Source: Pseudomonas monsensis (GTDB taxonomy: Bacteria; Pseudomonadota; Gammaproteobacteria; Pseudomonadales; Pseudomonadaceae). Taken from it: DNA of 64,000 nt. The first letter of the stretch is position 1; every line of letters begins with the position of its first letter. The stretch spans positions 4,467,501-4,531,500 of the forward strand of contig NZ_CP077087.1 in the NCBI RefSeq assembly GCF_014268495.2. The letters run 5' to 3'. Positions 24,114-33,578 of the stretch are shown here, piece after piece. The position numbers were made by a program, and so were the translations under genes. Under the pieces are notes generated by a model. It did not search any database. It saw only the letters and a program-made list of their open reading frames with translations, and was not told where the DNA came from.

Positions 24114-25508
24114 TCAAAAAAGCCGGTTGAGGCCGTCGTACGCCGCTACCCGATAGGCTTCGGCCATGGTCGGGTAGTTGAACGTGGTGTTGACGAAGTA
24201 CTTCAGCGTATTCAACTCACCCGGCTGGCTCATGATTGCCTGACCGATGTGCACGATCTCCGACGCCTGATAACCGAAGCAGTGCACGCCCAGTACTTCC
24301 AGGGTTTCACGGTGGAACAGGATCTTCAGCATGCCTTGCGGCTCGCCGGCGATCTGTGCACGCGCCATGCTCTTGAAGAACGCCTTGCCGACTTCGTACG
24401 GCACCTTGGCCTGGGTCAGCTCCTGCTCGTTCTTGCCGATCGAGCTGATCTCCGGAATGGTGTAGATACCGGTCGGCACGTCATTCACAAAGCGCCAGCT
24501 GCCGTTATCGACAATGCTGCCGGCTGCCGAACGACCCTGGTCGTGGGCGGCACTGGCCAGGCTCGGCCAGCCGATCACATCGCCGGCACCGTAGATGTTC
24601 GGCACGCAGGTGCGGTAGGCCTCGTCGACTTCGATCTGGCCACGGCTGTTGACCTTGACGCCGATGTTTTCCAGACCGAGCTGGTCGGTGTTACCGGTAC
24701 GGCCGTTGCACCAGAGCAAGGCGTCGGCCTTGATCTTCTTGCCGGATTTGAGGTGCAGGATCACGCCGTTATCGACGCCTTCAACGCGATCGTAATCTTC
24801 GTTGTGGCGCACGGTGATGTTGTTGTTGCTGAAGTGGTAGCTCAGCGCCTGGGAGATTTCCGAGTCGAGGAAGCTCAGCAACTGACCGCGGTTGTCCACC
24901 AGCTCAACCAATACCCCAAGGCCACTGAAGATCGAGGCGTATTCGCAACCGATCACGCCGGCGCCGTAAACGATCAGTTTGCGCGGGGTGTGGCCGAGGC
25001 TGAGGATGGTGTCGCTATCGTAGATGCGCGGGTGGTGGAAATCGATGTCCGCCGGGCGATACGGGCGCGAACCGGTGGCGATGATGATGTGCTTGGCCAC
25101 CAGTTTCTCGACCACGCCGTTGGCGCAGACCACTTCGATGGTTTGCTCGTCGGCGAAGCTGCCGGTGCCAAAGAACACGTCGACGCGGTTACGGGCGTAG
25201 TAGCCGGTACGCGAAGCGACTTGTTTGGAAATGACTTTCTCGGCGCTTTTCAACACGTCCGGGAAGGAGAACCAGCGCGGTTCGCCGATCGCCCGGAACA
25301 TCGGGTTGGTGTTGAACTGCATGATCTGCCGCACCGAGTGACGCAGGGCCTTGGACGGGATGGTACCGAGGTGGGTGCAGTTACCGCCGACCTGGCGACG
25401 GCTGTCGACCATCGCGACCTTGCGCCCTGCTTTGGCGGCGTTCATTGCCGCGCCTTCTCCCGCCGGGCCGGAACCCAACACCACCACGTCGTAGTTGTAG
25501 ACAGCCAT
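24114..25508 (-). CDS. sthA: Soluble pyridine nucleotide transhydrogenase
   Basis: A 464-residue flavoprotein of the disulfide-reductase family. It has the FAD site G-S-G-P-A-G-E-G-A (12-20), G-G-N-C-T-H-L-G-T-I-P-S-K (41-53), the NAD(P) fold Y-G-A-G-V-I-G-C-E-Y-A and the C-terminal dimer interface with N-Y-P-T-M-A-E-A-Y. The second cysteine of the redox pair is Thr49, the known difference between soluble transhydrogenase and lipoamide dehydrogenase. It passes electrons between NADPH and NAD+ to balance the two pools, which matters in pseudomonads that make much NADPH. It is monocistronic by context. Confidence 0.97.
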   Translation of the reverse strand: MAVYNYDVVVLGSGPAGEGAAMNAAKAGRKVAMVDSRRQVGGNCTHLGTIPSKALRHSVRQIMQFNTNPMFRAIGEPRWFSFPDVLKSAEKVISKQVASRTGYYARNRVDVFFGTGSFADEQTIEVVCANGVVEKLVAKHIIIATGSRPYRPADIDFHHPRIYDSDTILSLGHTPRKLIVYGAGVIGCEYASIFSGLGVLVELVDNRGQLLSFLDSEISQALSYHFSNNNITVRHNEDYDRVEGVDNGVILHLKSGKKIKADALLWCNGRTGNTDQLGLENIGVKVNSRGQIEVDEAYRTCVPNIYGAGDVIGWPSLASAAHDQGRSAAGSIVDNGSWRFVNDVPTGIYTIPEISSIGKNEQELTQAKVPYEVGKAFFKSMARAQIAGEPQGMLKILFHRETLEVLGVHCFGYQASEIVHIGQAIMSQPGELNTLKYFVNTTFNYPTMAEAYRVAAYDGLNRLF

Positions 25509-25705
25509 GCGTACTCCTCAGAACAGGCCGCGATGCCAGCAGCACCGACGGCTAAATCACGCCGAATCGCGGCGCGAAGGAACAATTGGGGGCCAATGAA
25601 GAACCCGGACACAGTCTATAGAAGCGTCAACGCCGCGCACATTAACCCTTGGTCGCGTCGTAGGCTACTTTTGCCTGCACTACAACGCCAGCCTTCGTAC
25701 TGTTT

Positions 25706-26722
25706 TCAGTCAACTTTTGCGCCATTGAGCCGCTCGAACGCCCGACTGGTGCGGATGACGAAACCTGTATCGGCACGAATCACGAAGAATGCAGCAATCC
25801 CATGTTTTTCGGCATAGTCCCACGCCCTTTCCGGCCCGAGAATCAGCAACAGCGTCGATAGTCCATCGGCCATCAACGCTGAAGGATGAATCACCGTGAC
25901 TGACGCCAGGTTGTGCAGGACCGGCGCCCCGCTGCGCGCATCGAGAGTGTGGGAATAACGCCGACCGTCCTGCAGGAAATAGTTACGGTAATCCCCGGAC
26001 GTGGACACACCGTAGCCATCGACATTAATGATGCGCTCGGCGACCTGTTGATCGTCACGAGGTTCTTCCAGCGCGATGCGCCATGCCGAGCCGTCGAGTT
26101 TTTTGCCCTTGGCCTTCAGTTCGCCCGTGGCTTCAGCGAGATAGTCATGGATACCCATGGCTTCGAGTCTGGCGGCAATGGTGTCGACGGCATACCCGGC
26201 GGCGATGCTGTTGAAGTCGACTTCGACAGCGGCGTCCTTGCACAACTGCTCGCCATTGATGCGCAAGTGCTGATAACCGACGCGCGACATCACCTCGGCG
26301 AGTGCGGCGGCGCCAGGGACTTTCTCTTCGCGCCCCTGCGGGCCGAACCCCCAGAGATTCATCAGCGGTTCGACAGTCAGGTCGTAGGAGCCTTCGCTTT
26401 GCGCTGACAGTTGTTCGCCCGTGCGGACCAATTCGAGTACCGCTGCAGGCATTTTCTGACAGCTATTGGCGGGTAAAGCGTTGAAGCGCTCGATGTCCGA
26501 ATCGTTGCGATAGGTGGATAGCTGCCGATCGACTTCGCCGAGGATCCCCTCCACTTCACCGCGAACTTGCTTCGGTTCGGGCAAGCCGGCGCGGCGCACA
26601 TACTTGATTGAATACGTGCTGCCCATGGTCGCCCCACCAAGGCTTTCCATGGAATCGCCATTGCCGCAGCCTGCCAATAAGCCAGCCAGAATCACAAGCC
26701 CAAGCAACCGTCTAGTGAACAA
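25706..26722 (-). CDS. apbE: FAD:protein FMN transferase (ApbE), lipoprotein
   Basis: A 338-residue ApbE protein. A short signal with lipobox L-L-A-G-C (Cys about 19) indicates a lipoprotein facing the periplasm. The family block G-G-A-T-M-G-S-T-Y-S-I-K-Y is near residues 28-40, the glycine-rich D-F-N-S-I-A-A-G-Y-A-V-D near 169, and the C-terminal D-A-R-S-G-A-P-V and A-D-G-L-S-T metal and FAD region. It attaches FMN to threonine of target proteins such as Na+-NQR or Rnf subunits, none of which is in this window. The start is TTG at 26722 with GGAGAG nine bases upstream; the nearby ATG is out of frame. It is divergent from the MFS gene. Confidence 0.92.
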   Translation of the reverse strand: MFTRRLLGLVILAGLLAGCGNGDSMESLGGATMGSTYSIKYVRRAGLPEPKQVRGEVEGILGEVDRQLSTYRNDSDIERFNALPANSCQKMPAAVLELVRTGEQLSAQSEGSYDLTVEPLMNLWGFGPQGREEKVPGAAALAEVMSRVGYQHLRINGEQLCKDAAVEVDFNSIAAGYAVDTIAARLEAMGIHDYLAEATGELKAKGKKLDGSAWRIALEEPRDDQQVAERIINVDGYGVSTSGDYRNYFLQDGRRYSHTLDARSGAPVLHNLASVTVIHPSALMADGLSTLLLILGPERAWDYAEKHGIAAFFVIRADTGFVIRTSRAFERLNGAKVD

Positions 26723-26812
26723 TTATTCATCTCTCCGTAAAACCGCGACGGCCATTATGAATTAAAGGATCTGCAACATCTTTATACAAAATCCAATAGC
26801 GAGTACCTGAAC

Positions 26813-28114
26813 ATGTCCTCCACCACGGGCAAAGGCAAAGCGATTTTTCGCGTTGTCAGCGGCAACTTCCTCGAAATGTTCGACTTCATGGTCTATGGCT
26901 TTTACGCCACAGCCATTGCCAAGACCTTCTTCCCCACCGACAGCGCCTTCGCTTCGCTGATGCTTTCACTGGCCACTTTTGGGGCCGGCTTCTTGATGCG
27001 TCCGCTCGGGGCGATTTTCCTCGGCGCCTACATTGACCGTCATGGCCGTCGCCAAGGGCTGATCATCACGCTGGCGTTGATGGCTGCCGGTACGATCCTC
27101 ATCGCCTGTGTTCCAGGCTACGCCACCCTCGGCGTCGCTGCGCCGTTGATCGTGCTGTTTGGTCGGTTGCTGCAAGGCTTTTCCGCTGGCGTAGAACTGG
27201 GCGGCGTATCTGTCTATCTGGCAGAGATCGCCACACCAGGCCGCAAGGGCTTCTTCGTCAGCTGGCAGTCTGCGAGTCAGCAAGCGGCGGTGGTTTTCGC
27301 CGGCCTGCTCGGCGTCGGCCTCAACCACTGGCTGAGCCCGGAACAAATGGGTGACTGGGGCTGGCGCGTGCCGTTCCTGATCGGCTGCATGATTGTGCCG
27401 GTGATCTTTGTCATTCGCCGCTCGCTGGAGGAAACGCCAGAGTTCCAAGCCAGGAAACATCGCCCGACCCTGCGGGAAATTGTCCGCTCGATCGGTCAGA
27501 ACTTTGGCATCGTCATCGCCGGCATGGCACTGGTGGTGATGACTACGGTGTCGTTCTACCTGATCACCGCCTACACCCCGACCTTCGGCAAGGCTGAACT
27601 GCATTTGTCGGATTTCGATGCGTTACTGGTGACGGTGTGTATTGGTCTGTCGAACTTCTTCTGGTTGCCGGTGATGGGCTCGGTGTCTGACAAGATCGGC
27701 CGTAAACCCTTACTGCTGGCTGCGACCATTCTGGCGATCCTGACGGCTTATCCGGCACTGTCGTGGCTGGTGGCGAACCCGAGCTTCAGCCATTTGCTGA
27801 TTGTCGAGTTGTGGCTGTCGTTCCTCTACGGTTCGTACAACGGGGCGATGGTGGTGGCGCTGACCGAGATCATGCCGGTTGAAGTGCGTACGACCGGCTT
27901 CTCACTGGCTTACAGCCTGGCAACCGCGACGTTCGGCGGCTTTACCCCGGCGGCTTGTACTTACCTGATTCATGTGCTGGACAACAAGGCAGCACCGGGG
28001 ATCTGGCTGAGTGGTGCGGCGGTGTTGGGATTGATTGCGACGCTGGTGTTGTTCCGCGGTAACCGGCATGAGCTGCGTACTGCGCAGGCCTCGATCGTCG
28101 GCGGCGCCAGATAA
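26813..28114 (+). CDS. MFS transporter of the metabolite:H+ symporter group (citrate/tricarballylate type)
   Basis: A 433-residue twelve-helix major facilitator. Landmarks are G-N-F-L-E-M-F-D-F-M-V-Y-G near residues 17-29, G-A-Y-I-D-R-H-G-R-R (the first A-motif loop) near 63-72, and G-S-V-S-D-K-I-G-R-K-P (the second) near 284-294. The F-x-E-M-F/Y-D-F start and the loop pattern are those of the metabolite:H+ symporters (CitA, TcuC, KgtP), so a di- or tricarboxylate substrate is likely. It stands alone; no catabolic genes adjoin it, so the substrate remains open. A REP pair and terminator follow. Confidence 0.87.
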   Translation: MSSTTGKGKAIFRVVSGNFLEMFDFMVYGFYATAIAKTFFPTDSAFASLMLSLATFGAGFLMRPLGAIFLGAYIDRHGRRQGLIITLALMAAGTILIACVPGYATLGVAAPLIVLFGRLLQGFSAGVELGGVSVYLAEIATPGRKGFFVSWQSASQQAAVVFAGLLGVGLNHWLSPEQMGDWGWRVPFLIGCMIVPVIFVIRRSLEETPEFQARKHRPTLREIVRSIGQNFGIVIAGMALVVMTTVSFYLITAYTPTFGKAELHLSDFDALLVTVCIGLSNFFWLPVMGSVSDKIGRKPLLLAATILAILTAYPALSWLVANPSFSHLLIVELWLSFLYGSYNGAMVVALTEIMPVEVRTTGFSLAYSLATATFGGFTPAACTYLIHVLDNKAAPGIWLSGAAVLGLIATLVLFRGNRHELRTAQASIVGGAR

Positions 28115-28119
28115 GACGC

Positions 28120-28212
28120 TATCGCTGGCAAGCCAGCTCCCACAGGGACTTCGGGCGTGAACACAATTGTGCAACCTCCCAAGAACCTGTGGGAGCTGGC
28201 TTGCCAGCGATG
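28120..28212. repeat. REP pair, variant arm (ATCGCTGGCAAGCCAGCTCC)
   Basis: Inverted units with the arm ATCGCTGGCAAGCCAGCTCC and the mirror GGGAGCTGGCTTGCCAGCGAT lie just after the MFS stop. They are the same architecture as the TTCGCGAGC class but with a different stem sequence; half of a similar pair occurs at 59841. Confidence 0.9.
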
Positions 28213-28255
28213 AGGCCGGCACAGGCAATAGAGATTGATCCAGCCACACAAACAA

Positions 28256-28290
28256 AAACGCCCCGACCTAAGTCGGGGCGTTTTCATTTG
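28256..28290. terminator. Bidirectional intrinsic terminator (MFS gene / gap)
   Basis: AAAACGCCCCGAC and GTCGGGGCGTTTT pair around a CTAA loop, with T-tracts on both strands. Confidence 0.93.
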
Positions 28291-28300
28291 CAACGAGTGC

Positions 28301-29749
28301 TTAGCGCGGGAACGCTGGCGGGTTTACACCGGCCATGTCTTCCATCACGCGAACCACCTGGCAGCTGTAGCCGAACTCGTTGTCGTACCAGACGTACAGT
28401 ACAACGCGGTTGTCCTGAACGATGGTCGCTTCAGCGTCGACCACACCGGCGTGACGCGAACCCACGAAGTCGGTGGACACCACTTCCTGCGAGTTGACGA
28501 AGTCGATTTGCTTGTGCAGATCGGAGTGCAGCGCCATGTAGCGCAGGTACTCGTTCATCTCTTCACGGGTGGCGGCTTTCTCAAGGTTCAGGTTGAGAAT
28601 GGCCATCGACACGTTTGGCGTCGGAACGCGGATCGCGTTACCGGTCAGCTTGCCGGCCAGCTCAGGCAGGGCCTTGGCAGCAGCGGTGGCAGCACCGGTC
28701 TCGGTGATTACCATGTTCAGCGCGGCGCTACGGCCACGACGATCGCCCTTGTGGAAGTTGTCGATCAGGTTCTGGTCGTTGGTGTACGAGTGAACGGTTT
28801 CGACGTGACCGTTGATGATGCCGAACTTGTCATTCACCGCCTTCAGCACCGGCACGATGGCGTTGGTGGTGCAGGAAGCGGCGGACACGATCTTGTCGTC
28901 AGCAGTGATTTCGTTGTGGTTGATACCGTGAACGATGTTCTTCAGCTTGCCTTTGCCAGGCGCGGTCAGAACAACGCGAGCGACACCCGGGCATTGCAGG
29001 TGCTGACCCAGGCCATCGGCGTCACGCCATACACCGGTGTTGTCCACCAGCAGCGCGTCTTTGATCCCGTACTGGGTGTAATCCACCTCGGTCGGGTTCT
29101 TCGCGTAGATCACCTGGATCAGGTTACCGTTGGCGGTGATGGTGTTGTTTTCTTCGTCGATGACGATGGTGCCGTTGAACGGACCGTGCACCGAATCGCG
29201 ACGCAGCAGGCTGGCGCGTTTGGTCAGGTCGTTGTCGGCGCCTTTGCGCACGACGATGGCACGCAGACGCAGACCGTCGCCACCACCGGTTTTCTCGATC
29301 AGGATGCGAGCCAGCAGACGGCCGATACGACCGAAGCCGTACAGCACAACGTCAGTGCCTTTGCGGGCCGAAGCGTTTTGCTGGCCAACCACGTCAGCCA
29401 GTTCTTCACGCACGAACTGCTCGGCGCTGCGGCCATTGCCTTCGCTGCGGAATTTGAACGCCAACTTGCCCAGGTCTACCGAAGCCGCGCCGAGCTTGAG
29501 CTCGCTCATGGCTTTGAGCAGTGGGAATGTTTCGTGGACGGAGAGTTCGCTGTCGTCGGAAGAGCGGTGGCGCGCAAAGCGGTGAGCTTTGAGAATCGCG
29601 ATGACAGACTGGTTGATCAGGCTGCGGCCATAGATCGAGCTCACCACGTTGTTATTGCGGTAGAGCTGACCGATAAGCGGAATCATCGCTTCTGCGAGTG
29701 CTTCACGGTCGATCCATTCACCAAGACACTGGTCGGGCTTCTGAGTCAC
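28301..29749 (-). CDS. gap: Glyceraldehyde-3-phosphate dehydrogenase with N-terminal extension
   Basis: A 482-residue GAPDH-family protein, much longer than the usual 330-340. The NAD fold begins only near residue 130 (V-L-Y-G-F-G-R-I-G-R-L-L-A-R-I-L). The catalytic core is S-A-A-S-C-T-T-N-A-I with Cys293, and the C-terminal W-Y-D-N-E-F-G-Y-S is intact. The first 125 residues are an extra region with charged helices and no recognised motif. Such extended GAPDHs are known in pseudomonads next to mfd, and a catabolic or gluconeogenic role is likely. Start choice: GTG at 29749 has a perfect GGAAGG site; the ATG at 29764 and the frame back to 29866 have none. Confidence 0.88.
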   Translation of the reverse strand: MTQKPDQCLGEWIDREALAEAMIPLIGQLYRNNNVVSSIYGRSLINQSVIAILKAHRFARHRSSDDSELSVHETFPLLKAMSELKLGAASVDLGKLAFKFRSEGNGRSAEQFVREELADVVGQQNASARKGTDVVLYGFGRIGRLLARILIEKTGGGDGLRLRAIVVRKGADNDLTKRASLLRRDSVHGPFNGTIVIDEENNTITANGNLIQVIYAKNPTEVDYTQYGIKDALLVDNTGVWRDADGLGQHLQCPGVARVVLTAPGKGKLKNIVHGINHNEITADDKIVSAASCTTNAIVPVLKAVNDKFGIINGHVETVHSYTNDQNLIDNFHKGDRRGRSAALNMVITETGAATAAAKALPELAGKLTGNAIRVPTPNVSMAILNLNLEKAATREEMNEYLRYMALHSDLHKQIDFVNSQEVVSTDFVGSRHAGVVDAEATIVQDNRVVLYVWYDNEFGYSCQVVRVMEDMAGVNPPAFPR

Positions 29750-30118
29750 GGTAACCTTCCACATGTAGGGGCAGAAAAAAGGGGCTACATTATGCCGCCG
29801 ACAACCTCTTTCAGCAATGCGCGCTTGTCGCGCAATCGGTAACAAAATTTCCTCCAAAAAAATCACACCCTCCGCGAGCCCAGTAAAACCGGGGCCTCCA
29901 GCGCAGTCAATTTTTCGACTACTGTTAGACGATGTCTGTAACCCTCCGTAACACCATCCGATTTCGGCACTACATAACCCTGAAAAAAGTGCTCGTTTTT
30001 ATGGTTACCACTACATTTCGCGCAAACAACGAAGATAGACGTAGTCTGCAACTGACAGGCGGCACCCGACGCCGCTACAATTACCGACTTTGTCGCAACG
30101 CCTGGAGCTCAACCTTCC
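29750..30118. other. Divergent intergenic region gap/mfd
   Basis: This 369-base gap is AT-richer than its flanks. It holds the mfd promoter near its right end and presumably the gap promoter. A run of A-rich sequence follows position 29840. No convincing ORF or RNA gene was seen. Confidence 0.6.
30052..30081 (+). promoter_or_regulatory. Candidate sigma-70 promoter of mfd
   Basis: CTGACA at 30052-30057 and TACAAT at 30076-30081 are separated by 18 bases, 38 bases upstream of the mfd GTG. Confidence 0.55.
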
Positions 30119-33100
30119 GTGCCTGTTCTGCGTCTACCGCTTCTCCCTGCTGCGGCAGGTAAACAGCACTGGGGCAATCTGCCCGGTGCTGCCCTGAGTC
30201 TCGCGATTGCCGAGGCTGCCAGCGCTGCCAAGCGCTTCACCCTGCTACTGACCGCCGACAGCCAGAGTGCCGAACGGCTGGAACAGGAGCTGAGTTTCTT
30301 CGCCCCGGATTTGCCCGTTCTGCATTTTCCCGACTGGGAAACCCTGCCCTACGACCTGTTCTCGCCGCACCAGGACATCATTTCCCAGCGTATCGCCAGC
30401 CTTTATAGACTGCCGGAACTGGCGCATGGCGTGCTGGTGGTACCGATCACCACCGCCCTGCATCGACTGGCGCCGACCAAATTCCTGCTCGGCAGCAGCC
30501 TGGTGCTGGATGTCGGGCAGAAACTCGATGTCGAGCAGATGCGCGCGCGGCTCGAAGCCAGCGGCTATCGCTACGTCGACACGGTCTACGAGCACGGCGA
30601 GTTCACCGTGCGCGGCGCGCTGATCGACCTGTTCCCGATGGGCAGCAAGCTGCCCTACCGCATCGACCTGTTCGACGACGAAATCGAAACCCTGCGGACC
30701 TTCGATCCGGAAAACCAGCGTTCCATCGACAAGGTCGATTCAGTCAAGCTGCTGCCGGCCCGTGAGTTTCCGCTGCAGAAAGATGCGGTCACCCGCTTCA
30801 AGGCGCGTTTCCGCGAACGCTTCGATGTCGACTTCCGTCGCTGCCCGATCTTCCAGGACCTGAGCAGCGGGATTACTCCGGCCGGTATCGAGTACTACCT
30901 GCCGCTGTTCTTTGACGAAACCTCGACCCTGTTCGATTACCTGCCCCAGGACACTCAGGTGTTCTCGCTGCCGGGCATCGAGCAAGCGGCGGAAAATTTC
31001 TGGAACGACGTGCGCAATCGCTATGAAGAGCGCCGCGTCGATCCATCGCGTCCTTTATTGCCACCGGCAGAGCTGTTCCTGCCGGTGGAAGACTGCTTCG
31101 CCCGCCTGAAGAACTGGCCGCGCGTGGTGGCCAGTCAACAGGATGTGGACACCGGCGTCGGCCGTGAGCGCTTCCCGGCGCAATCCCTGCCAAATCTGGC
31201 GATCGAAGCCAAGGCCACGCAACCGCTGGCCGCGCTTTCGGCATTCCTCGACGAATTCCCTGGGCGCGTGCTGTTCACCGCCGAATCCGCGGGCCGGCGC
31301 GAAGTGCTGCTGGAGCTGCTGGAACGCCTCAAGCTGCGGCCGAAAACCGTCGACAGCTGGCCGGACTTCGTCGCGGGCAAAGACCGCCTGGCGATCACCA
31401 TTGCCCCGCTTGACGAGGGTCTGATGCTCGACGACCCGGCGCTGGCGCTGGTCGCGGAAAGCCCGCTGTTCGGTCAGCGGGTCATGCAGCGGCGCCGCCG
31501 CGAGAAGCGCAGCGATGTCGCCAACGATGCAGTGATCAAAAACCTCACCGAACTGCGCGAAGGCGCGCCGGTGGTGCACATCGATCACGGTGTCGGGCGC
31601 TATCTGGGCCTGACGATTCTGGAAATCGACAATCAGGCCGCGGAATTCCTCACCCTCGAATACGCCGAGAACGCCAAGCTCTACGTGCCGGTGGCCAACC
31701 TGCACCTGATCGCGCGTTACACCGGCAGTGACGACTCCCTGGCGCCGCTGCATCGCCTCGGCTCCGAAACCTGGCAGAAAGCCAAGCGCAAGGCGGCTGA
31801 GCAGGTGCGCGACGTCGCCGCCGAACTGCTCGACATCTACGCCCGCCGTGCCGCTCGCGAAGGTTATGCGTTCGCCGACCCGAAAGCCGATTACGCGACG
31901 TTCAGCGCCGGCTTCCCGTTCGAAGAAACCCCGGATCAGCAATCCACCATCGAGGCCGTGCGCGAAGACATGCTCGCACCAAAACCGATGGATCGACTGG
32001 TCTGCGGCGACGTCGGTTTCGGCAAGACCGAAGTGGCCATGCGTGCCGCGTTCATCGCCGTGCATGGTGGTCGGCAGGTGGCGATTCTGGTGCCGACCAC
32101 CCTGCTCGCCCAGCAACACTACAACAGCTTCCGCGACCGCTTCGCCGACTGGCCGGTGACCGTGGAAGTGATGAGCCGCTTCAAATCGGCCAAGGAAGTG
32201 AACGCCGCCGTCGCCGATCTGGCCGAAGGCAAGATCGACATCGTCATCGGCACGCACAAATTGCTGCAGGACGACGTCAAGATCAAAAACCTCGGGCTGG
32301 TGATCATCGACGAAGAGCACCGTTTCGGCGTGCGCCAGAAAGAACAGCTCAAGGCCCTGCGCAGCGAAGTCGACATCCTCACCCTGACCGCCACGCCGAT
32401 TCCGCGCACGCTGAACATGGCGGTGTCGGGCATGCGCGACCTGTCGATCATCGCCACGCCGCCGGCACGACGCCTATCGGTGCGCACCTTCGTCATGGAG
32501 CAGAACAAGAGCACGGTCAAAGAAGCCCTGCTGCGTGAACTGCTGCGCGGCGGACAGGTTTACTACCTGCACAACGACGTGAAGACCATTGAAAAGTGCG
32601 CGGCAGATCTCGCCGAACTGGTGCCAGAAGCACGGATCGGCATCGGTCACGGGCAGATGCGCGAACGCGAACTCGAACAGGTGATGAGCGACTTCTATCA
32701 CAAGCGCTTCAACGTGCTGATCGCCTCGACCATCATCGAGACCGGCATCGACGTGCCGAGCGCCAACACCATCATCATCGAGCGCGCCGACAAATTCGGC
32801 CTGGCGCAACTGCACCAGTTGCGCGGTCGCGTCGGTCGCAGTCACCACCAGGCGTACGCTTACCTGCTGACCCCGCCGCGCCAGCAAATCACCGCGGATG
32901 CGGAAAAGCGTCTGGAGGCGATTGCCAATACCCAGGACCTTGGCGCCGGTTTCGTGCTGGCCACTAACGACCTGGAAATCCGTGGCGCCGGTGAATTGCT
33001 CGGCGATGGCCAGAGCGGCCAGATCCAGGCCGTGGGCTTCACGCTGTATATGGAGATGCTGGAGCGTGCGGTGAAGTCGATCCGCAAGGGCGAGCAGCCG

Positions 33101-33568
33101 AACCTCGATCAACCGCTCGGCGGTGGCCCGGAGGTCAACCTGCGGGTGCCGGCACTGATTCCGGAAGACTACCTGCCGGATGTGCATGCGCGCCTGATTC
33201 TGTACAAGCGCATTGCCTCGGCCACCGACGAAGAGGGCCTGAAGGATCTGCAGGTCGAGATGATCGACCGCTTCGGCCTGCTGCCGGAGCCGACCAAGAA
33301 CCTGGTGCGCATCACTGCCTTGAAATTGCAGGCCGAACAGTTGGGCATCAAAAAGGTCGATGGCGGGCCGCAGGGCGGACGTATCGAGTTCGCCGCGCAG
33401 ACGCCGGTCGACCCGATGACGTTGATCAAACTGATCCAGAGCCAGCCAAAACGCTACAAATTCGAAGGCGCCACGATGTTCAAGTTCCAGGTGCCGATGG
33501 AGCGCGCGGAAGAGCGCTTTAATACTGTAGAGGCGCTGTTCGAGCGCCTCATCCCGAAAACTGCTTGA
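30119..33568 (+). CDS. mfd: Transcription-repair coupling factor Mfd
   Basis: A 1149-residue Mfd that removes stalled RNA polymerase and recruits UvrA. The N-terminal UvrB-like region (D-L-P-V-L-H-F-P-D-W-E-T-L-P-Y-D near residues 62-77) is present. The RNA polymerase-interacting domain follows near 480-550 (G-A-P-V-V-H-I-D-H-G-V-G-R-Y). The RecG-like translocase has G-D-V-G-F-G-K-T-E-V-A (about 630), D-E-E-H-R-F-G and Q-L-R-G-R-V-G-R-S. The C-terminal TRCF domain is complete. Length equals the E. coli protein (1148). The start is GTG at 30119 with GGAG upstream. Confidence 0.97.
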   Translation: MPVLRLPLLPAAAGKQHWGNLPGAALSLAIAEAASAAKRFTLLLTADSQSAERLEQELSFFAPDLPVLHFPDWETLPYDLFSPHQDIISQRIASLYRLPELAHGVLVVPITTALHRLAPTKFLLGSSLVLDVGQKLDVEQMRARLEASGYRYVDTVYEHGEFTVRGALIDLFPMGSKLPYRIDLFDDEIETLRTFDPENQRSIDKVDSVKLLPAREFPLQKDAVTRFKARFRERFDVDFRRCPIFQDLSSGITPAGIEYYLPLFFDETSTLFDYLPQDTQVFSLPGIEQAAENFWNDVRNRYEERRVDPSRPLLPPAELFLPVEDCFARLKNWPRVVASQQDVDTGVGRERFPAQSLPNLAIEAKATQPLAALSAFLDEFPGRVLFTAESAGRREVLLELLERLKLRPKTVDSWPDFVAGKDRLAITIAPLDEGLMLDDPALALVAESPLFGQRVMQRRRREKRSDVANDAVIKNLTELREGAPVVHIDHGVGRYLGLTILEIDNQAAEFLTLEYAENAKLYVPVANLHLIARYTGSDDSLAPLHRLGSETWQKAKRKAAEQVRDVAAELLDIYARRAAREGYAFADPKADYATFSAGFPFEETPDQQSTIEAVREDMLAPKPMDRLVCGDVGFGKTEVAMRAAFIAVHGGRQVAILVPTTLLAQQHYNSFRDRFADWPVTVEVMSRFKSAKEVNAAVADLAEGKIDIVIGTHKLLQDDVKIKNLGLVIIDEEHRFGVRQKEQLKALRSEVDILTLTATPIPRTLNMAVSGMRDLSIIATPPARRLSVRTFVMEQNKSTVKEALLRELLRGGQVYYLHNDVKTIEKCAADLAELVPEARIGIGHGQMRERELEQVMSDFYHKRFNVLIASTIIETGIDVPSANTIIIERADKFGLAQLHQLRGRVGRSHHQAYAYLLTPPRQQITADAEKRLEAIANTQDLGAGFVLATNDLEIRGAGELLGDGQSGQIQAVGFTLYMEMLERAVKSIRKGEQPNLDQPLGGGPEVNLRVPALIPEDYLPDVHARLILYKRIASATDEEGLKDLQVEMIDRFGLLPEPTKNLVRITALKLQAEQLGIKKVDGGPQGGRIEFAAQTPVDPMTLIKLIQSQPKRYKFEGATMFKFQVPMERAEERFNTVEALFERLIPKTA

Positions 33569-33578
33569 AGGACGCCCA

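Noticed and set aside
24114..25508. Missing second redox cysteine in the flavoprotein
   Set aside because: Thr at this position is the normal state of soluble transhydrogenase, so it is neither damage nor novelty.
26720..26730. Possible frameshift at the apbE start
   Set aside because: The nearby ATG is out of frame, but a TTG with a proper ribosome site gives a complete lipoprotein signal, so no frameshift is needed.
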